A DNA stretch of 64,000 bases from Lysobacteraceae bacterium NML93-0399 (GTDB lineage Bacteria; Pseudomonadota; Gammaproteobacteria; Xanthomonadales; Xanthomonadaceae): contig NTJI01000001.1 of assembly GCA_002307375.1 (NCBI GenBank), positions 1,736,001-1,800,000 of the forward strand. The letters are read 5' to 3'. The first letter of the stretch is position 1. The number at the start of each line of letters is the position of its first letter. The notes under the pieces are model-generated. The model did no database searches and was not told the DNA's origin. It worked only from the letters and a program-made list of their open reading frames with translations. Shown piece by piece: positions 47,101-55,257 of this stretch. The position numbers and the translations under genes are program-made.

Positions 47101-47493
47101 TCAGCCCGCGTTCGGGGTGTCTCCCCGGGGCGTCTCGGTGTGGGCGACCGCCAGCCAGCGTCCTGCCTTGCGCACCCAGGTGGTGGTGTCGAAGACTTCC
47201 ATCTCCTGCGCTTCGCCGGCGACGGTGAACGACTGCTTCGCGCGGTAGGCGCACACCGCCACATCGGGCGTGGGAAACAGCACCTTCGCGTCGAAGAATT
47301 CGAAGGCGGTGATGCGCGCATCCTGCGACAGGGCCATGGCCTTGTACGCGGCCGGATCGAACTGGTGGATGCCGTGGGCGTTCGCGCTCACGCACCGGTC
47401 ATCGAGCAGGGCGATGGCGCCGTCGACGTCCATCTCCTGCATCGCACGCCAGAACCTGTGTTCCAGCGCCATGATGTCGTCTTCTGTCGCCAT
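47101..47493 (-). CDS. NTF2-like (DUF4440/SnoaL-type) protein
   Basis: A 130-aa alpha+beta barrel protein of the NTF2-like superfamily: EHRFWRAMQEMDVDGAIALL at the start, then VAVCAYRAKQSFTV and TTWVRKAGRWLAVAHTETP at the end. Members are small binding proteins or enzymes, and no active site can be assigned. The ATG at 47493 gives the family's normal length. Confidence 0.83.
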   Translation of the reverse strand: MATEDDIMALEHRFWRAMQEMDVDGAIALLDDRCVSANAHGIHQFDPAAYKAMALSQDARITAFEFFDAKVLFPTPDVAVCAYRAKQSFTVAGEAQEMEVFDTTTWVRKAGRWLAVAHTETPRGDTPNAG

Positions 47494-47549
47494 GCCGCAC
47501 CTCGCACGCCCGAAGGAAGAGGTGCGAGCCTGGCAGCCGCCGCGTTCAC

Positions 47550-47577
47550 CCCGCGTGCAACCGGCGCGGCACGCGGG
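47550..47577 (-). terminator. Hairpin after plsB
   Basis: An 8-bp stem CCCGCGTG / CACGCGGG with a 12-nt loop lies 8 bp past the plsB stop on the minus strand. There is no U-run. Confidence 0.45.
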
Positions 47578-47585
47578 CGGGGTCC

Positions 47586-50312
47586 TCAGTCGGACGCCAC
47601 CGCCGTGTCGGCCGGCTTGGCAGCTTCGGGGCTGACCTTCTCGATCGAATGCCGCAGTTCGCGGCCCAGGATCACCTTCGCGTCCTTGGCCCAGTTGGTC
47701 AGGCGGTCGTCGAAGACCAGCTTGCTGTTGCCGTCGAGCTTGACCAGGCCCAGTTCGCGCAGCTTCTGGATGAAGCCGCGGAACAGGGACTTGTCGAAGA
47801 ACTCCGGTGCAGCCGGCGCGTAGAGCAGCGACAGGCGCTGGGCCGCGAGCTGGCACAGGCTTTCGAGCTCGCCGGCGCCGAGCGTGCCCGGGCCGTTCTT
47901 GGCCAGCACGGAAATTGCGATGTAGTAGCGCTCGAACGCCTGCTGCAGCGGATGGCTCAGCGCGCGCAGGCGGAACACCTCGTCGGTCTGCCCGGCGTTG
48001 CGCTGGTAGATGCCGTCGTCCTCGTCGCTGACGCGTTCGAGCAGGCCTTCGCGCTCGAAGGTCTGCAACGTCAGCGCGATGCGCTCCGCGAAGGTGTCCT
48101 CGTCCCAGGGCAGGAACAGTTCGGCCTGCAGGAATGGGTACATCGTGCGGCCCAGCCGCAGCAGCGTGTGCCGGCTCATGCGCCGGTTCTGCAGGAAGCA
48201 GCAGGCGATCCACGCCGAGGCGGTGTAAAGGTGCAGCACGTTGTTGCGGAAATAGGTCAGCAGCACGGCGGTTTCGTCGCCGACGCGGAACACGTCGCCC
48301 AGCGGGTGCGCGACGCGTTCGAGCACGCCGATCTCCTCGCCGTGGGCGACGATCTCCACCGGCGTATGCGGCGTGACCGTGACCCGGTCCGAATACGGCA
48401 CATCCACCAGCAACTGCTTGGACAGGGTGATCTGCGCGAGCAGGTCAGCCTCGCCCATCGCGTGCTTGGGCGTCGAGAGCAGGGCGAGCGCCAGAAGGTT
48501 GATCGGATTGACGTCCGCGGCGCGGTTGATGTTGACGTGGATGCGCTGGGCGAGCACGTCGACCGTGCGGGCCAGCCAGGCCGGCTTTTCGTCCTCGGAG
48601 ACCGGCGCGCCGCTCCAGTCGGGCGCCATCTCGGCGAGCACGGTGTTGAGTTCGATGGGTTCGCCGAAGTTCACCACCACCTGGCCGTAGTTGCTGCGCA
48701 GCACCTTGGGAATGCTCCACAGCAGCTGCCAGATCGATTCCTTCTTCTTGGCCTTGCCCGACAGCTCGTCCAGGTAGCTGCCGCCTTCCATCAGCTTCTC
48801 GTAGCCGATGTAGACCGGCTGGAACAGCACCGGCTTGCGCGGTTCGCGCAGATAGGCGCGCAGGGTCATCGCCAGCGCGCCACCCTTGGGCGGCAGCAGC
48901 CGGCCGGTACGCGAGCGTCCGCCCTCGATGAAGTACTCGATCGAATAGCCACCGCCGACCAGCTGGGCCATGTACTCGGAGAACACCGCCGAGTACAGCG
49001 CGTTGCCGCGGAAGCTGCGGCGGGCGAAGAACGCGCCGCCCTTGCGCAGCAGCGTGCCGATGACCGGCAGATTGAGATTGACGCCGGCGAAAATGTGCGG
49101 CGGCACGATGCCGCGGCCGTACAGCAGGTACGACAGCAGCAGGTAATCCATGTGGCTGCGATGGCTGGGCACGTAGATGATCTCGTGCCCGGGCGCGGCT
49201 TCCTTGAAGCGGTCCAGGTGATGCACCAGCACGCCGCGGAAGATGCGGTTCCAGACCGTGGTCAGCAGGAAGCTCGCCGAGCGCACCAGCGGATGCGAGT
49301 AGTCGGCCGCGATCTCGTAGGCGTAGGCGTGGGCCTTCTTCCAGGCGTCCTCGGGCTTGCTGTTGTCGCGGCGCGCCTGGTCGGCGATGGCCTCCTTGAC
49401 CGAAGGCGAGGAGAGCACCTTGTCGACCAGCAGGCGGCGGGTGGACAGGTCCGGCCCGATGATCGCCTCGCGCACGCGGTTGAAGTGCGTGCGCAGCACA
49501 CGCGAGAGCTTGCGTACCGTGCGCTCGGCATCCAGGCCCTCGGCCAGCAGCGGGCGCACGTCGACCGGGTCGGCGAAGCGCACCAGCGTGTCGCGGCCGT
49601 TGAGCAGGATCGACAGCAGCCGGCGGAAGCGGCCGACGATGGTCCAGTTCTCCGAGAACAGCACCGCGAACCAGCCGTTGTTCTTGTCCGGCGAGCGGCC
49701 GACGAAGATCGACACCGGCATCACCTGCACGTCGAGCGCCGGGTCGATGCGATGCGCTTCGAGCAGGCGCGCCAGCGACTCGGAATGCGTGGCCTTGGAC
49801 TGCGGCTGGCCGGTCGCCATCGCCAGCGCACCGCCGGCATTGCGACGCGACAGCGCGACGTAGGCGCGCTTGCGACCGAGCGGATCGCCCGGCAGCGGCT
49901 GCAGCGGCGAGGGCAGGCCCGCCTCGCGACAGGCGCGCTCGAGAATCAGCGCGTTCGACAGGCCGTAGTCCTCGAGCACGTAGCAGACCGGGCGTTGGTC
50001 GACCAGCGTGTCCGGTGCCTGCGGCTCGACCTTCAGTCCGATCCACGGCTGCATCAGACGACCGAGCAGGCCCATCCACCATGGCCGGCGTACCGCGCGG
50101 CGCGGCGCCATCGGAACCGGCATGGCCGCAGGCGTCGCCGGATGCGGGACGGTCGCGCCCGGCACGTCGGGCGGCGCGGCGCCGTCGTCCGGCATTGCGG
50201 GCGGCGTACCGGGAGCGGGCGCGGCATCTGCGTCGCCGGGACGCGGCGCAGCGCGGCGGGGGCCGTCGCCGTCGGGGAACTGGAAGGTCGGTTGGTCAGG
50301 CATCGGCGGCAT
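47586..50312 (-). CDS. plsB: Glycerol-3-phosphate 1-O-acyltransferase PlsB
   Basis: A roughly 908-aa membrane acyltransferase that starts phospholipid synthesis. Acyltransferase blocks are visible: VPSHRSHMDYLLLSYLLY (HX4D), FFARRSFRGNALY, EYFIEGGRSRTGR and FQPVYIGYEK. The first 75 residues are an Ala/Pro-rich tail not found in E. coli PlsB. MPPMPDQ (50312) or MPDQ (50303) are both possible starts. It stands alone, with a lipoprotein gene upstream on the same strand 43 bp away. Confidence 0.95.
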   Translation of the reverse strand: MPPMPDQPTFQFPDGDGPRRAAPRPGDADAAPAPGTPPAMPDDGAAPPDVPGATVPHPATPAAMPVPMAPRRAVRRPWWMGLLGRLMQPWIGLKVEPQAPDTLVDQRPVCYVLEDYGLSNALILERACREAGLPSPLQPLPGDPLGRKRAYVALSRRNAGGALAMATGQPQSKATHSESLARLLEAHRIDPALDVQVMPVSIFVGRSPDKNNGWFAVLFSENWTIVGRFRRLLSILLNGRDTLVRFADPVDVRPLLAEGLDAERTVRKLSRVLRTHFNRVREAIIGPDLSTRRLLVDKVLSSPSVKEAIADQARRDNSKPEDAWKKAHAYAYEIAADYSHPLVRSASFLLTTVWNRIFRGVLVHHLDRFKEAAPGHEIIYVPSHRSHMDYLLLSYLLYGRGIVPPHIFAGVNLNLPVIGTLLRKGGAFFARRSFRGNALYSAVFSEYMAQLVGGGYSIEYFIEGGRSRTGRLLPPKGGALAMTLRAYLREPRKPVLFQPVYIGYEKLMEGGSYLDELSGKAKKKESIWQLLWSIPKVLRSNYGQVVVNFGEPIELNTVLAEMAPDWSGAPVSEDEKPAWLARTVDVLAQRIHVNINRAADVNPINLLALALLSTPKHAMGEADLLAQITLSKQLLVDVPYSDRVTVTPHTPVEIVAHGEEIGVLERVAHPLGDVFRVGDETAVLLTYFRNNVLHLYTASAWIACCFLQNRRMSRHTLLRLGRTMYPFLQAELFLPWDEDTFAERIALTLQTFEREGLLERVSDEDDGIYQRNAGQTDEVFRLRALSHPLQQAFERYYIAISVLAKNGPGTLGAGELESLCQLAAQRLSLLYAPAAPEFFDKSLFRGFIQKLRELGLVKLDGNSKLVFDDRLTNWAKDAKVILGRELRHSIEKVSPEAAKPADTAVASD

Positions 50313-50355
50313 TATGCCCAAGCGCCGCCGCCGGGCCGGCGCGACGACGGTCCGT

Positions 50356-51264
50356 TCACGTGTCGGTCGACGGCGTGGCCGGGGCGGCGGCCTGGCGCGC
50401 ATGGCGCAGGAAGTCGCTGACGTACCAGCGCCCGTCGTGGCGCTCCACGTCGATGCGGGCGTCCACCGGATGGCCGGCCAGCAGGTAGCGCAGGCGCACC
50501 TGCGCCGTGTCGCCGGTCTGCACATCCAGGGTGGCCTCGACGCTGTCGAAGGTGCGGTCCAGATCGAACCCGTAGGTCGACAGGCGCGCCTTCACCGCGC
50601 CGAACAGCGGCGCCAGCCGGTCGAGCCCCTCCTGCATGCCGGCCGCGCCCAGGGCGGCGTCGCCATCGATGCCACCGGCGCGCGCGGCAGCGACGAGCGC
50701 CTCGACCGTCTCCCGGGCCAGATCCTGGTCCGCCAGCGGGGCGGCGGCGGCCCACTCGCTGGCGGCGGCGACGAGCTGCGTGTAATGGGCGCGCTCCTCG
50801 TCGCTGAAATCACCGCCCTGCTCGAGGTACTGGATGGCGAATGCGCCGAGAGCGACCGCCGCGGCGCGCAACTCGCGGTCGGCGCCGGCGAACTGCCGGT
50901 TGAAGGTCTGCAGCAGCGTGACTTCGGCCTGCGGCGCCCCGATGGCATCCAGCGCGGCGGGCAATTGCGAGGCCAGCGGCAGTTCGCTCAGCGGCCAGCG
51001 ACTGCGCCCGGCCCGCCAGGCTGCATCGAGCGCGGGCGCCAGCTCGGGCGGCACCGCGTCGTGGGCGAACGCGGCCAGATCGCCGGCGCGCAGATGGGCC
51101 GTGAGGTCGGTCACCGCTTCGACCGGCGTCGCCGCCCCACGCATTGGCGGCGCATGTTCGGCCGCCTCGCGCTGGCAGGCGCCCAGGCAGGCCGACACCA
51201 GCAGCAGCGCGACGACCTGCATGCGGCGTAGAGAAGCGCCCGACGCGCGGGTGGGGACGAACAT
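50356..51264 (-). CDS. Predicted lipoprotein, unknown function
   Basis: A 302-aa protein. The N-terminal hydrophobic stretch VVALLLVSACLGAC has a lipobox-like LGAC. If a nearer ATG (MQVVALLL) is the true start, the signal peptide is of normal length. The body is helix-rich and ends with a strand pattern RIDVERHDGRWYVSDFLRHA. No family is recognised. It sits between plsB and two unknown genes. Confidence 0.7.
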   Translation of the reverse strand: MFVPTRASGASLRRMQVVALLLVSACLGACQREAAEHAPPMRGAATPVEAVTDLTAHLRAGDLAAFAHDAVPPELAPALDAAWRAGRSRWPLSELPLASQLPAALDAIGAPQAEVTLLQTFNRQFAGADRELRAAAVALGAFAIQYLEQGGDFSDEERAHYTQLVAAASEWAAAAPLADQDLARETVEALVAAARAGGIDGDAALGAAGMQEGLDRLAPLFGAVKARLSTYGFDLDRTFDSVEATLDVQTGDTAQVRLRYLLAGHPVDARIDVERHDGRWYVSDFLRHARQAAAPATPSTDT

Positions 51265-51326
51265 GCGGTGGTTCCTGCGGAGGCCGGACACGCCATCTTG
51301 CAAGCCGGTCGATGACCGGACAAGCA

Positions 51327-52004
51327 TCACAGGTCGCGCAGCACCCAGCCCGGCGGCGTATCGCCGGCGCCCGCATCGAGCGCCGCCTGGGCGATCTCCT
51401 CGGGACTGCGGCCCGCGCTCCACGCGGCGGCGATCGCGGCCAGCCGCTCGCGTGTCGCCCGGGTGTAGGCGCCTTCGAGTTCGTTCTGCGCATCCACTGC
51501 GAGCTTCTGCGGATACAGCGTGCGCGCATCCTCGGACCGGTTGAGCAGGGCGATCATCCGCGCCAGGCTCGTGCGGAAGGTGTCGGCCGTCAGCGCCGTG
51601 CGCTGCGTGCGCTGCAGGTGCCAGACCGTCAGATATTCGACCGGCCCGAGCATGCGACGCGGCGTGCCGCCGAAGAACTGCCCGGAAAACGTCGAGGCCG
51701 AGACCGGTGCCGCGTGGTCGGGCAGGCGGGTCGCGCCCCAGGAACTGAGCGCGCCGCCCGGCAGGTCCATGCGGCGCAGTGCGGTGCCGATGGTGTCGGC
51801 CAGCAGCCGCTGCGCGCGGGCGTCGTCGCTTTCGGCCACGACGCCCAGCAGCCGCAGGAAGACCGGGTACTGGTCTTCGCCCAGGCGGCGCACCAGCCGC
51901 TTGAGCACCGTGAGCCGGTATTCGGGATCGGCATGCGCGGCCAGAGCCGACACCATGCGGACGGCGGCGGTGCGCAGTGCCTGCGCGGAAGGCGGGGTGT
52001 GCAT
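51327..52004 (-). CDS. Conserved-looking hypothetical protein, helix-rich
   Basis: A 225-aa soluble protein without signal or membrane segment. It is mostly helical, with segments EYRLTVLKRLVRRLGEDQYP and TFRTSLARMIALLNRSEDAR, and GWVLRDL at the end. Codon use matches its neighbours. I do not recognise it. Adjacent genes give no clear clue beyond lying next to the secretion locus. Confidence 0.68.
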   Translation of the reverse strand: MHTPPSAQALRTAAVRMVSALAAHADPEYRLTVLKRLVRRLGEDQYPVFLRLLGVVAESDDARAQRLLADTIGTALRRMDLPGGALSSWGATRLPDHAAPVSASTFSGQFFGGTPRRMLGPVEYLTVWHLQRTQRTALTADTFRTSLARMIALLNRSEDARTLYPQKLAVDAQNELEGAYTRATRERLAAIAAAWSAGRSPEEIAQAALDAGAGDTPPGWVLRDL

Positions 52005-52073
52005 CGGATCGGTCGCAGCGAAGCTCGCATCGGCAGCGCCGGGACTTTAACCCGGACGCCGATGCGCCGGCCG

Positions 52074-52388
52074 TCAGGCCAAAGCGTCGAGGATCGCGTC
52101 CGCGCCGAGATCGGCGGCCTGCGAGAGGTCGACGGCCGCCAGGCGCGCTTCGAAGCCGGCATCGCCCGGCAGCTGTCGGTGTCCGGCGGCGACGCCGTCC
52201 CAGGCCGCCACGTTCAGCACGGTCTCGCCCGGATCGACAACTGGCGCACGCGCATCGCCCGCATCCGCCGGAGCGACCGGCGCCAGCGCGCCGTCCTGCG
52301 CGGGGCGCAGGTCGTCGAACGCGACCTGTCCACCGAGCCGGTCGAGACTCGTGGCAAGGACGCTGGCGTCGGACGGAATGCTGCTCAT
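52074..52388 (-). CDS. Small acidic protein beside sctU, unknown
   Basis: A 104-aa protein rich in A, D and L (pI clearly acidic), without Cys or membrane segment. The C-terminal half has two helices (FEARLAAVDLSQ, DLGADAILDALA). It is divergent from sctU and 257 bp away, so a secretion chaperone or regulator is conceivable, but no motif supports it. The ribosome site is weak, so it may be spurious. Confidence 0.45.
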   Translation of the reverse strand: MSSIPSDASVLATSLDRLGGQVAFDDLRPAQDGALAPVAPADAGDARAPVVDPGETVLNVAAWDGVAAGHRQLPGDAGFEARLAAVDLSQAADLGADAILDALA

Positions 52389-52645
52389 GGCGACGGCTCG
52401 GGCTGCATGGGTTCTTGCGAAGGTGGCCGGACTGTAACGCCGGCGACATGGTCGGGCTATCTCGGGCGCGCCCTAGGGCGGGTCTTCGATCGCGGCGCGC
52501 AGGCGCTGGGCCTGAATCGCGGGTGGCTGGCGCCGACGCACGCGCAGATTGCAGGCCGCGCCGGCGGGCGAACGGTCGCCTCACCTGCCCATGCTAGCCT
52601 CCGGCTCCCACCCGCGACCGGCGGGCGTACCCGATCGGAGCGCGG

Positions 52646-53851
52646 ATGGCCGAAGAGAACGAGGGCGCCGACAAGACAGAAAAACCGACCAGCAAGAAGC
52701 TCAAGGACGCGCGCAAGGACGGCAACGTCGCCAAGAGCCGGGAGCTGACGAGTACGGTGCTGATTCTCGGTTGGCTGGTCGGCGGCTGGCTGCTGATGGG
52801 CTACATGTTCCGCCGCGTCAGCGGGTTGTTCGAGTCCGCGCTGCTGGTCACCAACCAGCCCTTCGACGCGGCGCTGCGGATGATCGGTCCGCTGGCGGTG
52901 CAGACCTTTCTCGCCATGACGCTGCCGCTGCTGTTGCTGGCGGTGTTGCTGGGATTACTGGTGGAGTTCCTGCAGGTCGGCCCGGTCGCGACGATGAAGA
53001 AGGTCACACCCGACCTGTCGAAGATGAATCCGGTCAGCGGCCTGAAGAAGATGTTCTCGATGGACAACCTCGTCGAGCTGGTCAAGAGCGTGCTCAAGAG
53101 TGCCGCGCTGATCACCATCGGCGGCTTCGTGCTGTGGGCCATGCTGCCGAACCTGCTGCACCTGCCGTTCGCGCAGCCCGAGTCGATCGGCAGCGCGATC
53201 TGGCATGCACTCAAATGGATCGGCATCTGGACGATCTTCGTGTTCTTCTTCGTGTCCGCGCTCGACGCCTCGTACCAGAAGTTCTCCTACATCAAGAAGC
53301 TGCGCATGAGCCGGCGCGACATCAAGCAGGAGGTCAAGGAGAACGAAGGCGACCCCTACGTCAAACAGCGCCGCAAGCAGTTGCACCAGGAATGGTCGCA
53401 ACAGAACATGCTCAACGCCGTCCGCGGATCGAATGTCGTCGTGACCAATCCCACCCACATCGCCGTCGCGCTGCAGTACGAGCAGGGCAATGATGATCTG
53501 CCGCTGGTCGTCGCCAAGGGCGAAGGCCACGTCGCCGAGGAGATCAAGCGCGTTGCCGAAGAAGCCGGCGTGCCGATTCTCGAGAATGTGCCGCTGGCAC
53601 GCGGACTCAATGCGCGCGTCGAAATCGACGACTACATCAGCGACGATTTCTTCGAAGCGGTTGCGCAGGTGCTGTACTGGGCAGAGGGTGTGCGCCTGGG
53701 CGAACACCGCCCAGAGCCGCCGCCGTTCGACCCGCCGCCGGCGATGCGCGAGGAGATCGGATTGCCCGATCCGCACGACGCCGCGCCGCCGCTGGCTGAG
53801 GATCCGGCCATCGCCGACCGCTTCGAGGATCCGCGCGACCCGATGCGCTGA
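52646..53851 (+). CDS. sctU: SctU, export-apparatus switch protein (YscU/FlhB family)
   Basis: A 401-aa inner-membrane protein of a type III secretion system. It begins EKPTSKKLKDARKDGNVAKS, has four membrane helices (about 35-55, 80-110, 150-170, 188-206) and a cytoplasmic domain with the self-cleavage site NPTH (268-271). SctU sets substrate order. The last 50 residues (after YWAEGVRLGE) are Pro/Asp-rich and extend past the usual 350-aa end. A CGGAG ribosome site precedes the ATG. It converges with sctT across a REP array. Confidence 0.95.
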   Translation: MAEENEGADKTEKPTSKKLKDARKDGNVAKSRELTSTVLILGWLVGGWLLMGYMFRRVSGLFESALLVTNQPFDAALRMIGPLAVQTFLAMTLPLLLLAVLLGLLVEFLQVGPVATMKKVTPDLSKMNPVSGLKKMFSMDNLVELVKSVLKSAALITIGGFVLWAMLPNLLHLPFAQPESIGSAIWHALKWIGIWTIFVFFFVSALDASYQKFSYIKKLRMSRRDIKQEVKENEGDPYVKQRRKQLHQEWSQQNMLNAVRGSNVVVTNPTHIAVALQYEQGNDDLPLVVAKGEGHVAEEIKRVAEEAGVPILENVPLARGLNARVEIDDYISDDFFEAVAQVLYWAEGVRLGEHRPEPPPFDPPPAMREEIGLPDPHDAAPPLAEDPAIADRFEDPRDPMR

Positions 53852-53862
53852 GCGCACGTCCC

Positions 53863-53927
53863 GTGCAGGCGCGCTTGCGTGCGGAAAGCTGCACCGGGAA
53901 TGCCCTCGCGCGCGAGCGCGCTCCTAC
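53863..53927. repeat. REP pair with altered head
   Basis: The left half reads GTGCAGGCGCGCTTGCGTGC, diverged from the GTAGGAGC head. The right half GCGAGCGCGCTCCTAC is intact. It starts 12 bp after the sctU stop codon. Confidence 0.72.
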
Positions 53928-53991
53928 AGGGGGCGTTTCTCAGCGCTTCGATCCGTGTGTTGTCTTCGCGTCCTTGCGCCTCGCGCCTTGT

Positions 53992-54057
53992 GTAGGAGCG
54001 CGCTTGCGCGCGAACGGCTTCACCGGGAATGCCCTTCGCGCGCGAGCGCGCTCCTAC
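53992..54057. repeat. GTAG-type REP pair
   Basis: Intact pair (GTAGGAGCGCGCTTGCGCGC and inverted GCGAGCGCGCTCCTAC), 129 bp after the preceding one. Confidence 0.85.
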
Positions 54058-54134
54058 AGAGGGCCTTTCTTCAGCGCGTGCCTTGGCGCTCGATGCGTGT
54101 GCTGTCTTCGCGCCTCGGCGCGCCACCGCTTCGT

Positions 54135-54202
54135 GTAGGAGCGCGCTCGCGCGCGAAGGGGCTTCACCCGGGAACACCTCTCACGCGCAAGCACGCGCCT
54201 GC
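54135..54202. repeat. GTAG-type REP pair, right half altered
   Basis: The left half is GTAGGAGCGCGCTCGCGCGC. The right half ends CAAGCACGCGCCTGC, so this pair mirrors the first one in having one CTGC-type end. It stops 6 bp from the sctT stop. Confidence 0.78.
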
Positions 54203-54207
54203 AGGCG

Positions 54208-54993
54208 CTAGGTCGCGTTGAACGCGTGCTTGAGCGCTTCGATCAGCCCGCTGTTGTCGACCAGCCGCGTCATCACGATCTCCACGAACACACCGATCAT
54301 CAGCAGGATGATCGCCGTCGCCAGCCACGCCTTGATCGGCATGGTCAGCGCGAACACATTGAGCTGCGGCGCGTAGCGGTTGACCAGACCGAACGACAGG
54401 TCGATCACCAGCAGGATCACCATCGCCGGCGCGGCGATGAGCAGCATCGCGGTCATGAGATAGCCGAACTGCCCCACGAACAGCGCCATGCCGCTCATGC
54501 GCAGGTCGGGGAAGAAACTCATCACCGGCCAGATCGTGTAGCTGGACATCAGCAGTTCGAGAAACACCAGGAACGCGCCGCTGGCCATGAACAGGAACGT
54601 CGCGAACTGCGATAGGAACTCGCCGTGCAGCGAGGTCTGATGGCCCTGGATCGGGTCGAAGATCTGCGCCATCGCCATGCCCACCTGGGTGTCGATGATC
54701 ACGCCGGCCGAGCTGATCGCCCAGAACACGATGCCGTAGCAGAACCCGATCGAGATGCCGATGAAGGTTTCCTTGAGCACGATCGCCGACCAGTGCGCAG
54801 TGCCTGCAGCCTCGATCGGCGGCGCGCCGGCCAACGCGATCGGGATCGCGACGATCGCCAGGCTCACCATGAAGCTGTTGCGCACCATCGCCGGCACCGT
54901 TTCGGTGGTCAGCAGCGGCAACATCAGGAACGCACCGGCGATGCGCGGCAACGTCAGCGCGAGCGCGAGTAGCGGATTGGCCCCGAAATCCAT
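54208..54993 (-). CDS. sctT: SctT, type III export-apparatus protein
   Basis: A 261-aa polytopic protein of the SpaR/YscT/FliR family, usual length. It begins LALALTLPRIAGAFLMLPLL and contains KETFIGISIGFCYGIVFWAI and GVIIDTQVGMAMAQIFDP, diagnostic for the family. It caps the SctR-S-T gate. It starts 3 bp after the sctS stop and is last in the reverse operon. Confidence 0.95.
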   Translation of the reverse strand: MDFGANPLLALALTLPRIAGAFLMLPLLTTETVPAMVRNSFMVSLAIVAIPIALAGAPPIEAAGTAHWSAIVLKETFIGISIGFCYGIVFWAISSAGVIIDTQVGMAMAQIFDPIQGHQTSLHGEFLSQFATFLFMASGAFLVFLELLMSSYTIWPVMSFFPDLRMSGMALFVGQFGYLMTAMLLIAAPAMVILLVIDLSFGLVNRYAPQLNVFALTMPIKAWLATAIILLMIGVFVEIVMTRLVDNSGLIEALKHAFNAT

Positions 54994-54996
54994 CGC

Positions 54997-55257
54997 TCAG
55001 ACGAGGCCGGGGAAGTCGACGAAGATGCGATTGGCGAACACGTACAGCGTGCCGCCCATCAGCGACGCGGTGACGAACAGCGTGATCACGATCGCCAGGA
55101 ATTTCAGCGCATACGGAAACGTCTGCTCCTGCAACTGCGTGGCCGCCTGCAGGAAGGCGATCACCAGACCCACCAGCGCGGCCGCCGCGACCGGCGGGCC
55201 GGACAGCAGCAGCACCAGCCACAGCGCTTCCTTGGTGAACTCCAGCACCTGGTTCAT
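54997..55257 (-). CDS. sctS: SctS, type III export-apparatus protein
   Basis: An 86-aa protein with two membrane helices, of the YscS/FliQ family. ALWLVLLLSGPPVAAAALVG and AFLQAATQLQEQTFPYALKF are characteristic. The ATG overlaps the sctR stop by 4 bp (ATGA), so translation is coupled. Confidence 0.95.
   Translation of the reverse strand: MNQVLEFTKEALWLVLLLSGPPVAAAALVGLVIAFLQAATQLQEQTFPYALKFLAIVITLFVTASLMGGTLYVFANRIFVDFPGLV

Larger units (their letters stand above)
53852..54207. other. 356-bp convergent gap filled by REP pairs
   Basis: It holds three REP pairs between the stops of sctU and sctT. No gene is credible. Strong hairpins on both strands should block antisense read-through. Confidence 0.7.

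Noticed and set aside
47649-50420. A 923-codon open frame antisense to plsB
   Set aside because: PlsB motifs on the minus strand are unmistakable, and the antisense product is Ala/Val/Gln/Arg-rich without domains.
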